Assembly: GCA_000310025.1 (NCBI GenBank)
Contig: FN648767.1
Location: forward strand, 22,505-43,467
DNA length: 20,963 bases
Direction: 5' to 3'
Origin: Ectocarpus siliculosus
Taxonomy: Eukaryota; Sar; Phaeophyceae; Ectocarpales; Ectocarpaceae
Under the pieces are notes generated by a model, which saw only the letters and a program-made list of their open reading frames with translations, did not search any database and was not told the origin of the DNA. The first letter of the stretch is position 1. Every line of letters starts with the position of its first letter. Below are positions 1-10,208 of the stretch, piece by piece. The position numbers were made by a program, and so were the translations under genes.

Positions 1-71
1 ACCCGGCGTGCTCCGTCCCGGCTTTGTAGGGATGCGAGGTCAATGGTCAAACGACTACGGCATGCACGACT

Positions 72-3000
72 ATGAGTACACCCCCCCCCCCCCCAACCCG
101 GCGCTGGACATCTCGGTTCCGAATCTCGCAGACAGGGCCCCTCCTCTCGCCTCAAAAGCCTCCATCCGGCGAGCTCTCACCGTCGCACCGCGCGGAGGAC
201 GACGCGCTGCCGGAGGCCACGGACCGATCAACCCGACCCCGTCATTACCTTGAAGCCATCTACGTCTACCCGATCAAGTCTTGCGCGCCGCAGCGAGCGG
301 GAGCGCCCCCACCAACGCTGTTGCGCCCGCGCTCTTCTTCTTCTTCTGCGAGGGAGCCGGCTTCACCCGAGCCAGGCAGAGACAGCGGCGGCAGCAGCCG
401 TAGCCGCAGCGGGGGTGTAGGTGGTGGCAGCGGCGGCTCCGGGCGGCGGGGCGTCGACGGTGGAGGGGTTGCGACAGGGCGGGGCAGGTGGCCTCTGGGC
501 CCTTTGGGGCTGGCGTACGACCGGGAGTGGGCCGTCGTAGACGGCCGCGATCGAGCTCTCCGCCTGAAGCAGGTGCGTTTTTCGTGTTGCCACCGCGTAA
601 CCCTTGAACGGATATCTGTGTCTGTGTGTCAAGTGTCCTTTATGTTTACATCGACCAAGCTGACCGGCTGCCCAATTGAAAATTGTACGTCGTCAGTGAA
701 TTGAGTATTTATTTGTTTTTTTTCATCGACAATTCTAACCGGCTTCCCGAAGAATAATGGGGTAGTCTTTACGGGGACATATACCGGCTAACTCTAGCTT
801 TCCAGTCCGCCCACGGGTTTCTCGTCTGCAAGTGCGTGCGTGCGCTTGCTCACCCGCGCGTTGGGCGGCCGGTGCTTCGTGCATGCGTGAGTTCGTTAGG
901 TTTCGGTGACGGCACCGTTTCGTGAGAACAGGAGGAGGCAGCAGCGATGGCCACGCCTCTCGCCGCGCAACCCCTTGCTAAATTGTTTTGTCAGATGGCT
1001 CCCGTCTTATATTTCTCTCCACACGCTCGGGCATGACGATGCTTTCTCACAACACGCGCGCGCGTGTGTGTGTGTGGCCCGTGTTTTTTTTATCCAGGTG
1101 CCTGACATGTGCCAGATCAGACCATTCGTGGACCTGGCTTCCGGCACGCTTACCGTCACCGCTCCGAGGATGCCTGACCTGGTTCTCCCGCTGGGGTACT
1201 CGGGAGGGCAAGGGGGGATAGGAGGAGGCGGAGGCAGAGACGGGGCACCCGACGGCGTGACGGGGACGGAACCATGCTTCCTCCGATCGCCGAGCAGCAG
1301 CAGCAGCAGCAGCAGCCCTGGGTGTGTTGGCGTCGTTGACTGCCGCTCTGGCGGCAACGGCGGCGGCAACAGCGGTGGTGACGGTGCCGGCGATGCCCGC
1401 TGCTGGCGCGGAGAAGGAGGCGGCGACACGGTCGTTCGCGTGTGCGGTAACCGGCGGGCGGGAGTGACCTGCGCCGCGTCGGCGTCCGCCTGGTTCACGC
1501 GGTTTTTGGGCGTGCCGTGCTCGCTCGTACGTGCCGCTGCCGTCGATTCCAGCGCTGCCGCCGAGGGTACCGCTGCGGGCAGGGGCGGCGGCGGCGGCGG
1601 CGGCGGCGGCGATTGGTCTAGTCACAACATGGCTGACATTCCTCCCCTGCACATGAAGGAGGACAACGACGGCGGCCGAGCCGTGAAAACTGTTATGCCG
1701 TGGTTTCCGACGGCGATGGGGTTGTTGGGCGCGTGGCGCTCGTCGTCGTCACCGGCGCCGGCCGCGGAGGGTGGCGTCGGGGGAGAAGCGGAAGACGCCG
1801 CTGCGAGCAACAGGGCGTTCGCGAACGAAGCCCAGTTCCTTCTCATCTCTCGGGCCAGCGTGGCCAAGGTGAACGACGTCATTCGCCGCGAAAGCGGCAG
1901 CGGCAGCGGCAGCGGCAGCGGCAGCGGCAGCGGCATCGACGGCGTCGAGGAGGACGGCGGGGACGATGGTGGCGTTGCTCCCAGGAGTCGCGGGGGGAGC
2001 CGCCAAGAGCAGGTGCGTGCTCGTTTTATTGCGTGCGTGGTCGAGATACTGACTGCTGCTGGGATCGGTTTGGGTTGACTCAGACACATTTACGAAAACT
2101 AGAAAAAAATATATGAATTGCACCAGCCTCTCCTGAGGATGTGACACCCCCCACCTTACTGATGGCACACAGGAAAAACGATTCCAATCACGCTTTGGTT
2201 GTAGACGCACATATATTGCGATCGACATTTCATTATTGGATCGTGAAATCGATCCCCAGCAGTCACCGTAGGAGAGTGGCGGGAAAATGTGCCCTTCACC
2301 CGAAAACATACCGCCGGCCACTCTCGACGTGCTTCTATCACAGTGCCATTTCGCGTGCAATACAGTCTTGTCAACAAACGCAACAGGTGAAGACTCACGT
2401 CTGAGTCTGTTGCTCGCTCTTTCAGACAGCGAAACCACTGCCCCGGCAACTCTTTCCCGGTTCCTCCTGATCCCCGTTGGTCTCCTGCGTCGTCCGTTGG
2501 CTCCTCTAACAAAGGTGACAACGGCCCATTTCAGGCCTAACTTCGTTGTTGAAGGAGTTCGGGCGCACGAGGAGGATGGGTGGAAGAGCGTCCGCATCGG
2601 CGAAGCTTTGCGGCTTCGCGTCACCGGACCCTGCAGCAGGTATTCATGCCGCGTTCGGTCCCTCTACCTGTTGCCACGCCAGATATTCCTAGCAACCAGG
2701 CACCAGATATTACAGGCAGCGCCGTCGGAAATGTCATCGAAGACGATTCCGTTTCGCGTCAGTCGCAATCCCTTGAGACACCAAGCCAGCCGGGAAATTC
2801 TACACGGAACAGGTGCACGGAGTCTGGAGTGTAAAGGCTGAGTACTATACGGGACGCAGCCGGGAGGGAATCTAAACAGAGCACAGCTGGGACAACGCCA
2901 GGTCCAAGCACAAAAGGTCTTCGAGGATTTTGTGTGCGTACGGCTGCGGTGCAACTGCGAGCGGGCACTGGCTCGCTGCTCCCACCGTGCGACGGGGGCG

Positions 3001-3590
3001 CACTCCCGACCTCAGGTGGAGGTAAGTCTCACACGCCGCGCACCACGGTGAGGATGGAATACCGTCTGTTCTGATCTGATGTCCTCACCCCGCCCCGTTT
3101 CTCCCGCCCCGTTTCTCCCCTTCGAGCCAGGTGCTCCATGATCAACATCGACCCCGAAAACGGGGACACGTCGGGCGTCGCGCTCAGGGTCCTGGCGGGT
3201 TACCGGCGGGAGCGGGCCAACATCCTCTTCGGCCAGTTCCTTGCCCTGGACCGGCAATCCCTGCCGCCGTGGGGGCCTCCTCCGCCTCCTCCACCCGCCT
3301 CCGCCTCTCCTCGAAACCCCGAATCAGAAAGCTGCAAAACCGCCAATAATGGTGGGGGCGGTGGCGGTGGCGGAGAGGAAGACGGAACAACCGAGGCCGA
3401 AGAACGATCGGCTGCGACGCCGGAGGCAGGGATGGTGGGGCGAGGAGGAGCGGGACGGACAGGGTCGGGGGCAGAAGAAGCGGTCGAGGGGACGGCACAG
3501 CCGGGTCATGCTGCCCCTGCCGCTGAAGGCGAAGAAGGCGGTTGGCAGTTTTGGGTTTCGGAAGGCATGGAAGTGGCTGGCGAACCGTGA
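72..3590 (+). CDS. MOCOS: Molybdenum cofactor sulfurase-type MOSC protein (C-terminal half, four exons; 5' end uncertain)
   Basis: Exons by GT..AG borders and unbroken frame: 72-572, 1098-2012, 2515-2639, 3131-3590 (stop TGA 3588-3590). From the ATG at 72 this gives 666 residues. The MOSC N-terminal barrel shows YPIKSC (66-71) and GLAYDREW (146-153), continuing in exon 2 with PDMCQIRPFVDL. Further family blocks are AWFTRFLGVPCSLVR (298-312), FANEAQFLLIS (408-418), HFRPNFVVEG, and GPCSRC (510-515), where exons 3 and 4 join within the Arg codon. In this family the C-terminal MOSC region binds the cofactor, and the full enzyme uses an N-terminal PLP-dependent desulfurase domain to sulfurate Moco for xanthine dehydrogenase and aldehyde oxidase. 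That desulfurase domain is absent here and may lie upstream. The start is uncertain: the frame is open only back to a TAG at 27-29, and a splice acceptor near 131 is possible. Long Gly, Ser and Pro tracts interrupt the domain. A mitochondrial amidoxime reductase (mARC) is less likely, given GPC before the RC motif and the FANEAQF block. Confidence 0.85.
1293..1936 (+). repeat. In-frame trinucleotide and hexanucleotide microsatellites in exon 2 of the MOSC gene
   Basis: Exon 2 contains an AGC run at about 1293-1316 (poly-Ser), a GGC run at about 1583-1610 (poly-Gly) and an AGCGGC run at about 1893-1935 (Ser-Gly repeat). All keep the reading frame. They sit between the conserved MOSC blocks, so they probably encode flexible surface loops and should vary in length between individuals. 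Confidence 0.9.
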
Positions 3591-4749
3591 TCTAAATAGG
3601 AACGTGGTCACGTTTAGTTCCTCCGTTGTTGCTTCGGTTTTTCTACCTGAGTCTGTGAAGTTGATGAAAACAATGCTGTAGCAATGTTGAGTTTTTTTCC
3701 AAGACTATATATTATTCTGTAGTAGTCTTTGATTTTTTGTTTTCCTCCGGTGATGACGCGGGCTCTGTTTCAAACGAATTGCGCAACCTGCGTGATTGCA
3801 GCGGCGGTTCTTTCCTCCAGCGAAACCCTATCATGCACGGGTTCATGCTTGTGTTCTGCCCGAGAGCTCTGGGGAACACACAGCACCACCAGGACGTCTC
3901 CTGAGAACCGTAGCAGCTTAGGATACCAAGCTGTAGACTATTTCTCCAGAAGACACCGTTTCATGTTGATGTTGGTTGTTGTTGCACTCAGAATGAAACT
4001 ATTCGGGCACTTCTTCTTTTCCATTCAAAGGTGAGACATCGAAACATAGACTACTTGTATCTTGCTGTCAACCAGGAAAGCTAACACCCAACTACAGCAG
4101 TGAGTGCTGTTGTAGCGATGTTTCTTGTTTGTTTGTTTTTCTTTGCGTTCGAAGTGTGTGGGGTGGTACTTGGCCCGCGACCACGAAAGGCATCCATCAG
4201 CGTCAGTTGTGGACCGGTATGGATACTTGAAGGTAGTAGGGGCAGAGACCTGGACAAAAACAACAACCACAACGACGAAGGCAAAACGACCAGAACAGAA
4301 ATATTAGTAAAAACAACGCGGGAAGGAGAAGAGTCTGCGTGTGCAGCAGTATTCAGTCTAGATAAATAGCAAGTAGCCTAGAGTCAGATTTGATGGCGTC
4401 ATTCCTGTGGAGCATTTGCAGGGGACGCACGCGCCACACCCCGCGCACTCACCAGACACCCCTCGTAGGTTGTGGTGCTTGATGTGTACTTGTGAATACC
4501 CGACGGGTAGGGATAGGTGACGAGATTCATGAGCGGCGCAGTGTTATAGTAGCTGATGGTTACCACAAGGAAGTGCGGTACGATGCCAGACTACTCTTCT
4601 AGCGTCCAGATCTACCTGCAACATGGAGGCGCTGTGCATAGATCTAAATAGTGCACGGAGTAACTTCACAGGAGCACTCGCAGCTTACAAAAACACCATT
4701 CAAAATTTGAATTTCCTCTGTAGCATGCCTATGCATCATTGGAAAAAAC
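3591..4749. other. Intergenic stretch between the MOSC gene and the YR element
   Basis: No confident gene is visible over about 1.16 kb. The first part is T-rich and presumably holds the 3' end of the MOSC transcript. Open frames on both strands (for example 4100-4369 on + and 4025-4270 on -) show no recognisable domain. One candidate - strand exon is listed separately. Confidence 0.6.
4453..4590 (-). CDS. Candidate orphan exon (46 codons, unidentified)
   Basis: Read on the - strand, 138 bases stay open between a possible AG acceptor ending at 4591 and a consensus GTGAGT donor beginning at 4452. The peptide runs from SGIVPHFLVVTISYYN to TTTYEGCL, is not low-complexity, and ends in phase 0. 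I do not recognise the family and found no clear partner exon on either side. The acceptor has a poor pyrimidine tract. An open frame of this length could arise by chance, so this is a weak candidate. Confidence 0.22.
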
Positions 4750-5012
4750 AGGAAGGTTTGTTCGTCGAAGCAGATAGAATAAACTGGTGTTTATTTTGTA
4801 ACAGTCGAATTAGAATTTGGCTTCATTTTCTACCGGAAACCCAGGGTCACGGTGTTTGGAATTATTAGTCTATAGTTGGGGGTGTCATTCCGTGATCGAG
4901 TCCACGCAGGGGCTGTAGCAAAGTCGGGTAACGTGTGACAGCTACAGAGCGCGTGAAGCAACGGAAGGACAGCAGCAGCCGCCTAACGCAGTAGCGGCGG
5001 CAGTTTAGAAAA
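4750..5012 (+). repeat. Split direct repeat A1 (left terminus)
   Basis: These 263 bp recur at 10447-10709 with a constant offset of 5697; base-by-base reading found no mismatch or indel. The match stops abruptly on both sides (C versus A before it, G versus T after it). It starts with AGGA, the same four bases that end B2. Its right end has a small GCCGCC/GGCGGC foldback. Confidence 0.97.
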
Positions 5013-5068
5013 GGGCGGGACGGGACACGGCGCAAGCATTGGGGAAGTGACCAGCACGCGACTCTCCA

Positions 5069-5074
5069 TATAAA
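5069..5074 (+). promoter_or_regulatory. TATA-like box just inside the element
   Basis: TATAAA lies in the context CCATATAAAGG, 57 bp downstream of repeat A1. A transcript beginning about 30 bp later, near 5100, would run through the hairpin array and the coding region toward the right-hand repeats. Only the motif is seen; the start site is inferred. Confidence 0.4.
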
Positions 5075-5257
5075 GGTGTGTACTCGTGTCCAACATCCAT
5101 CGTGTCGGCCGTGTTCCTATTCGCGTCCCGCTACTCTTGTGACCTCACCGCTGCGTGCATTTAGCACGAGGGGGGAGGGTGCAGTAAGATAAGCGGCGGC
5201 AAGCCAACGCAGTCTCGCTCGCCGCGCCGCTCAGATAGGTCCCTTCCCAAACATGGG

Positions 5258-5345
5258 ATGCGGTTCATCCCAACCGAGACGTACTCTCGCTGAAGAAAAA
5301 AAATGCGGTTCGTCCCAACCAGACGTACTCTCTCTGAAGAAAAAA
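5258..5345 (+). repeat. Two-copy tandem duplication (about 44 bp unit)
   Basis: Copy 1 (5258-5302) and copy 2 (5303-5345) both start ATGCGGTTC and end in GAAGA plus an A-run. They differ at a few positions and by small indels in the A-run and elsewhere. A second short duplication with unit GATGGTATNGACAAGTCCC lies at 5652-5696. Confidence 0.85.
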
Positions 5346-5916
5346 TTCAACGGCAAAAAGAAAGAGCGGGGCCTGTTGTATGGTCGCACGCTGACTTGTC
5401 GCGGTTGATAGCAGCCATTGTACTGCACGGGGTGGAGGAACCCTGCGGCATCGGACATAACCAATCGACCCGCGGCAGTAGGGCATGATGCTGTCACGAT
5501 TATGCACATGAGGCAGGTGCCTTGTTTTCTGTTTCCCCCGGCTTACTAGGGACTACTTGCCGGTACAATCTTGTCTGTGCCGCGCACAGAGGGGCATATA
5601 GCTGAAGGAATCGACGATAATATGCCCACTCACGTAAGCAATCGTCTCCACGGATGGTATTGACAAGTCCCCACTGATGGTATCGACAAGTCCCATGGCA
5701 TACAAAGCGGCCGCATACGTAATCGGAAAGTGCATTCAACAGCATTCACGGGAACGGATAAAAGCAAAAACACATGCATGCGAGAGAAAGACTCAAAGAA
5801 AAAGACTGAAAAACAATGAAGACGAGAAAAAAAAAACGAGACAGCGAACTACGTGCTGTATGCATAAGGAAAAAGAAGATGAGAAAAAAAAATAGGGGGG
5901 GGAGGTGGATGTGACA

Positions 5917-5935
5917 CGCGAGGTTCGAACTCGCG
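5917..5935 (-). other. tRNA T-arm / Pol III B-box-like palindrome
   Basis: On the - strand a six-base-pair stem CGCGAG/CTCGCG closes a seven-base loop TTCGAAC, which fits the tRNA T-loop consensus and the Pol III B box. The neighbouring bases do not give anticodon and D arms of normal size, so this is not called as a tRNA. It may be a relic of a tRNA-derived sequence or a coincidence. Confidence 0.35.
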
Positions 5936-6169
5936 AGGAACGTCAGGTAGCGGTCCATGTGAGTGCATCACGGTCTCGAGGGGCATCACGTCAAATTTAT
6001 TGCCGCCGTGACACAAACCTTCTATAAGAATACGTCACGTCCATCGACGATTAAGCGACCAAAAACGCCCGGACAGCAATTGATGCATGCCAAAAACTCG
6101 TCAACCTGCCGTAGGATTGTCTATGCGGAAGTGATCTCAATGAAAATAAAAAAAAACAAGGACACGCAC

Positions 6170-7650
6170 CAGCACGGGACGCGCCAATTAGTGGAAGCAC
6201 TCGTCCGTGCTGTTGGCGAGTGGAAGTTAACCGATCTCAACGCAACGAAACACGAAGTCATACATGTATCAGCACGGGATGCGCCAATGAGTGGAAGCAC
6301 CCGCGCTGGTGGCGAGTAGAGTTAACCGAATTCAACGCAGCGGTAGAAAAATACCACAAATCATGCATCAGTACGGGACGCGCCAATGAGTGGAAGCACC
6401 CGTGCTGCATATGTGATGTCAGCCTCAGCACGGGACGCGCCAATGAGTGGAAGCACTCGTGCGGTTGGTGAGTAGAGTTAACCGATCTCAAAAAGAAAGA
6501 ACAAAACGCCGTACATGTATCAGCACGGGACGCGCCAATGAGTGGAAGCACCCGCGCTGTTGGCGAGTAGAGTTAACCGAATTCAACGCAGCGGTAGAAA
6601 AATACCACAAATCATGCATCAGTACGGGACGCGCCAATGAGTGGAAGCACCCGTGCTGCATATGTGATGTCAGCCTCAGCACGGGACGCGCCAATGAGTG
6701 GAAGCACTCGTGCTGTTGGCGAGTAGAGTTAACCGATCTCAAAAAGAAAGAACAAAACGCCGTACATGTATCAGCACGGGACGCGCCAATGAGTGGAAGC
6801 ACCCGCGCTGTTGGCGAGTAGAGTTAACCGAATTCAACGCAGCGGTAGGAAATACCACAAATCATGCATCAGTACGGGACGCGCCAATGAGTGGAAGCAC
6901 CCGTGCTGCATATGTGTTGTCAGCCTCAGCACGGGACGCGCCAACGAGTGGAAGCACTCGTGCTGTTGGCGAGTAGAGTTAACCGATCTCAAAAAGAAAG
7001 AACAAAACGCCGTACACGTATTAGCACGGGACGCGCCAATGAGTGGACGCACCCGTGCTGTTGGCGAGTAGAGTTAACCGAATTCAACGCATCGAAAACG
7101 AAGTCGTACACGTATCAGTACGGGACGCGCCAATGAGTGGAAGCACCCGTGCTGCATATGTGTTGTCAGTTTCAGCAAGGGACGCGCCAATGAGTGCTGT
7201 TGGCGAGTAGAGTTAACCGATCTCAAAAAGAAAGAACAAAAACGCCGTACACGTATCAGTACGGGACGCGCCAATGAGTGGGCGCACCCGTGCTGTTGGG
7301 CGAGTAGAATTAACCGATCTCCACGCATCGAAAACGAAGTCATACACGTATCAGTACGGGACGCGCCAATGAGTGGAAGCACCCGTGCTCATATGTGTTG
7401 TCAGTTTCAGCAAGGGACGCGCCAATGAGTGGAAGCACCCGCGCTGCGTACAAGTATCATCAGTGCGGGTCGCGCCAATGAGTGGAAGCACCCGTGCTGC
7501 ATATGTGTTGTCAGTTTCAGCGAGGGACGCGCCAATGAGTGGAAGCACCCGCGCTGTTGGCAAGTGGAGTTCACCGTATCCAACGCATCGAAAAAAAAAA
7601 AAAACACGTATCAGCACGGGACGCGCCAATGAGTGGAAGCACCCGTGCCG
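6170..7650 (+). repeat. Array of about 19 hairpin-forming repeats with ~251-bp higher-order units
   Basis: A core that reads CAGCACGGGACGCGCCAATG and continues with AGTGGAAGCACCCGTGCTG recurs about 19 times. Each core is an inverted repeat: a 9-bp arm (CAGCACGGG or a close variant) pairs with CCCGTGCTG around a loop of about 20 bases containing GCGCCAATGAGTGG. Some arm variants keep pairing through G-T wobbles. Cores are separated by three recurring linkers, giving a higher-order unit of about 251 bp (successive TACATGTATC/TACACGTATT starts at 6261, 6512, 6763 and 7013). After about 7070 the order becomes irregular, with deletions such as the truncated core at 7175. Frames stay open through it on both strands, but this follows from the repetition and I do not call genes here. 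Confidence 0.92.
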
Positions 7651-7932
7651 ATGGCGAACCGGGGTTCACCGAATCCAAGAAAATATATATATAAAAAAAA
7701 AAAAAGAGAAACCATCGCTAGTGTTCCAAAGAGAGAAATATTCGGGATTGGTCGACGTCCGGTGACCGTAGCGTCAGCAGCAATAATCACTCCATTCAAT
7801 CCACAGGCGTCGAGAATGAACTAATGCGAGCTCGCGATATAACAACGCGTCGTTCTGGGCCCGACGAAAACCCACGTCAGATAGTTTCGCCCGAAGATAG
7901 GATTTGTAGACCATTCTAACTGCAGATCCAGG
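7651..7932. other. Junction between hairpin array and Gag-like region
   Basis: This segment holds an AT/poly-A stretch near 7681-7705 and no recognisable gene or regulatory motif. Confidence 0.5.
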
Positions 7933-8918
7933 CGCGCGATCGACTACGCCCACGATGAAGAGGAAAAGAAGTGTTCCCGCAACGCCGCCCTGACGCTCGC
8001 CCGCCGCCTGCCGCCGGTCCGCTGCTTATACGACTCCAACCGCGACCAGATGCCGACACGGGCCTCCACGCGGAGCGGCAGGGCAGCGGCTGGGCAAGCA
8101 GGGCGAGGTCGGGCGGCGACACCTTCGACACCACGCACGAGAGGTCTACCGCGCGATCGGTGGCGAGCTCGACGGCTCGCCCCTCGACGCGCAGCGGATC
8201 ACGTACTCCCGCGAGGCGTCGAGCGGTATCCTCCTCGCGAGCGCCAGGGACAGGCACCCGCGGCGACCCCCCCGCTGATGAGACTGAGCTCGCTTCTCTC
8301 CGCGGGCTGGTGGACGGCCTGAGGGAGGAGCTGCAGCGGAAGCGCGATGAGGCTGCCGGTGATCGCCAGCAGCTTCAAGCAACGATCGACGACCTGATCG
8401 CCACCCAAGCAGCAGGACCTGGCCTTCCGGGGGGGGGTGCAACTTGTGGGCACAACCGCCCCACCATCGGCCTCTCGGGCCCCCGCTACACCCAGCGCCG
8501 AGGCGGCTAAGGCTACGGCAAAGGATAGAGCGCGGATGTGGGGGGACCTCCGCCGGGTAAAAGCGTGGCTCATCCTGGGGCGGCCCCCGGCAGTTTCAAA
8601 ACTGTCGCAGATGGAGTGGCAATCCTTGCTTCGCAAAGGCGTCCTGGTGACAGAGAAAGTGGCGGCATCGCTCGACACGCTCGTGGTTACTGCTTCGCCT
8701 TCAACTCGTCGTCCGGTTGCCATGATCGTAACTGCCCACACATCCACGCCCAGAACCCTTCCCACGCTAGGCGCGGAGCGTCCGAAACTCCGGCAACCGG
8801 CGCGCGCGGCGTTGGCCACGGCAACGGGGGAGGGCGCGGAGGAGAGGCGCGCGCCGCTGGCGAGGGCGGCGCGAGACCCAAGGCCGCTGGCTTCTTCACC
8901 CACGGGAAAGACAAATAG
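7933..8918 (+). pseudogene. Decayed Gag-like region: coiled coil and CCCH zinc finger
   Basis: No single frame spans this region, but coding character moves between frames. A basic Ser/Arg-rich part comes first. A charged heptad-like stretch follows at about 8277-8414 (ETELASLRGLVDGLREELQ and onward), which should form a coiled coil. A zinc finger lies at 8691-8747, with Cys-x8-Cys-x4-Cys-x3-His in the context YCFAFNSSSGCHDRNCPHIH. This finger type, after an aromatic and FN, resembles the Gag-like ORF1 of DIRS-group elements. The coiled coil and finger share one frame, but between them a G-run near 8430 shifts the apparent coding frame, and stops occur at 8508 and 8523. The frame then ends at TAG 8916-8918. 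The coding start is unknown. The likely role is nucleic-acid binding for the element. I infer an inactivated gene; sequencing errors in the G-run are an alternative. Confidence 0.6.
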
Positions 8919-9011
8919 GGGTGCGGGCTCTCCCGCGTAGCGGGGGGGCCTACCTCGGATGGCAGCGCACCTGCGGCTAAATCGAACGGCAGCACGCCGG
9001 TCTACACGAGG

Positions 9012-10167
9012 TTGGCTCCAGGGCTATCAGCAGGTTCAGGACCTGGGACAGGCAGGACGGGACTTTGTTACCGACGTCTTGGCATGCAGCTCGTCGAGCA
9101 CTCAGTTGCGTCTTCGTCTAGAAGGACTTACACGTCAGGCTTCAACTCTTGGTGCACGTTTCGCAGGCTGACGGAGAAGCCCAAGTTCCTAGGGCAACGT
9201 GCCGGGGACCTTCATGTGTGGGAGTTGATAGACTTCGTAGCCTGGTGTTTCGAGTCTGAGGGTAATCTAGCGAGTACAATATCCGGAAAACTCACGGCTG
9301 TACAACATTTTCATAGGCTGGAAGCTTCTGTCGAGCTAGACTTGTCGTCTCCGATGTTGAAATGTGCGCTAAGGGGGATTGCGAGGAACCACGTGGCTGT
9401 GGGGACGGTACGCCGTGTGCGCCTGCCTGTGTCTTGGCGTATGCTGCTGGACGGGGAAAGCGCAAGCCAGAACTGGGGGGAAGGGGGCAGAGTGATGTGG
9501 CTGTGTCTGTGCTTGTCCTATCTCTTTATCACACGGTCTGATGAGGTGTTCGCGAATGATGCGGGCAGGGTGCATGAGGCACACTGTCTTACGAGGGCGG
9601 ACGTAGCATTGTTTGCTGGCGAGACGCAATTAGTCTTTAGTCACTATCGTAGAGCAGACCGTGTCGAAATGAGGTTTAGAGGGCACAAGGCCGATCAAGA
9701 GCAGAAAGGAAACATACGGGTTCGTACGCGAGACGAAGTCACCGGACCGCAGTCAGGTGTGAGAGCACGCGGTGGCGCGGTGGCTCTTGTGGTGGAGCTG
9801 TTATCGTGTCATGCGACGTTCCCTGACTCCGCACCGTTGGCTTCGTACCGTAGTGGAAGAGCAGTGAGAGTAGTGAGGTATACTGCTGCCCTCCGTGCAC
9901 TCAGAGAAGTGGTAGCGAGGTCGGGGCGTAACCCCCAGGAGTACGCGTTGCACTCGTTGCGAATTGGAGGCGCGACGGCTTCTTGCATCGGGCGGAGACA
10001 TCGCAGAACGAGTGATTCAGAGAGAAGGGAAGTGGAGGTCGGATGCATACAAGCCGTACGCGCGAAACAATGTAGAGGATTCGCGGCGAGTGTCACGGAA
10101 ACTTACAGACGGCAGTAGGATCGTATCGAGACAGCCGGGGGAGGGGACCGTCTGGGGGAACGGATAG
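9012..10167 (+). pseudogene. Tyrosine recombinase of the element, frameshifted near its C-terminus
   Basis: The frame is open from just after TAG 8916-8918; the first in-frame ATG is at 9084. Numbering from 9012, an N-terminal core-binding domain (SSSRRTYTSGFNSW near 34-47) precedes a catalytic domain with Arg175 (FITRSDE), Lys226 (FRGHKADQ), and His314 and Arg317 (HSLRIGGATA). After about 9981 this frame loses similarity. The next frame continues the family pattern with GGDIAERVIQREGKWRSDAY, supplying the expected Trp and nucleophilic Tyr, and ends at TAG 10165-10167. One extra base therefore separates HxxR from Trp/Tyr, and the product of the upstream frame, ending at 10118, would lack the nucleophile. 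The enzyme would cut and join DNA at the AGGA junction between repeats. The SLRIGGATA and GKWRSDAY blocks are typical of DIRS/Crypton recombinases rather than phage integrases. Confidence 0.85.
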
Positions 10168-10208
10168 TTGACTTATTCGGTAGTCGTCCAGAAACTGACC
10201 TCGATGTG

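Larger units (their letters stand above)
5013..6169. other. Leader-like segment of the YR element
   Basis: Between A1 and the hairpin array there is no recognisable gene. It holds a TATA-like box, two small tandem duplications, a purine-rich A/G tract at about 5750-5895 and a tRNA T-arm-like palindrome. The open frames here are short and featureless. It would form the 5' untranslated leader of a transcript starting downstream of the TATA box. Confidence 0.55.

Noticed and set aside
363-2089. Long - strand frames across the MOSC gene
   Set aside because: They are antisense shadows of GC-rich microsatellite sequence; the + strand carries the conserved MOSC blocks.
1749-2624. 291-codon - strand frame
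   Set aside because: It spans exon 2, an intron and exon 3 of the MOSC gene in antisense and shows poly-Ala from the AGCGGC repeat, with no family resemblance.
4100-4369. Small secreted protein on the + strand
   Set aside because: The N-terminus is hydrophobic, but the rest is Thr/Lys/Asn-rich low-complexity sequence without a domain or plausible splice structure.
5860-5990. Complete tRNA gene on the - strand
   Set aside because: A T-arm and a possible wobble-paired acceptor exist, but they span only about 61 bases and no anticodon arm forms.
6220-7629. Protein-coding ORFs on both strands of the hairpin array
   Set aside because: Several overlapping frames stay open because the unit lacks stops. 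The predicted peptides only repeat the DNA unit and show no domain.
6170-7650. CRISPR array
   Set aside because: Repeats are themselves hairpins within 251-bp higher-order units and the 'spacers' are recurring linkers, not unique sequences. The setting is eukaryotic and no cas genes are present.
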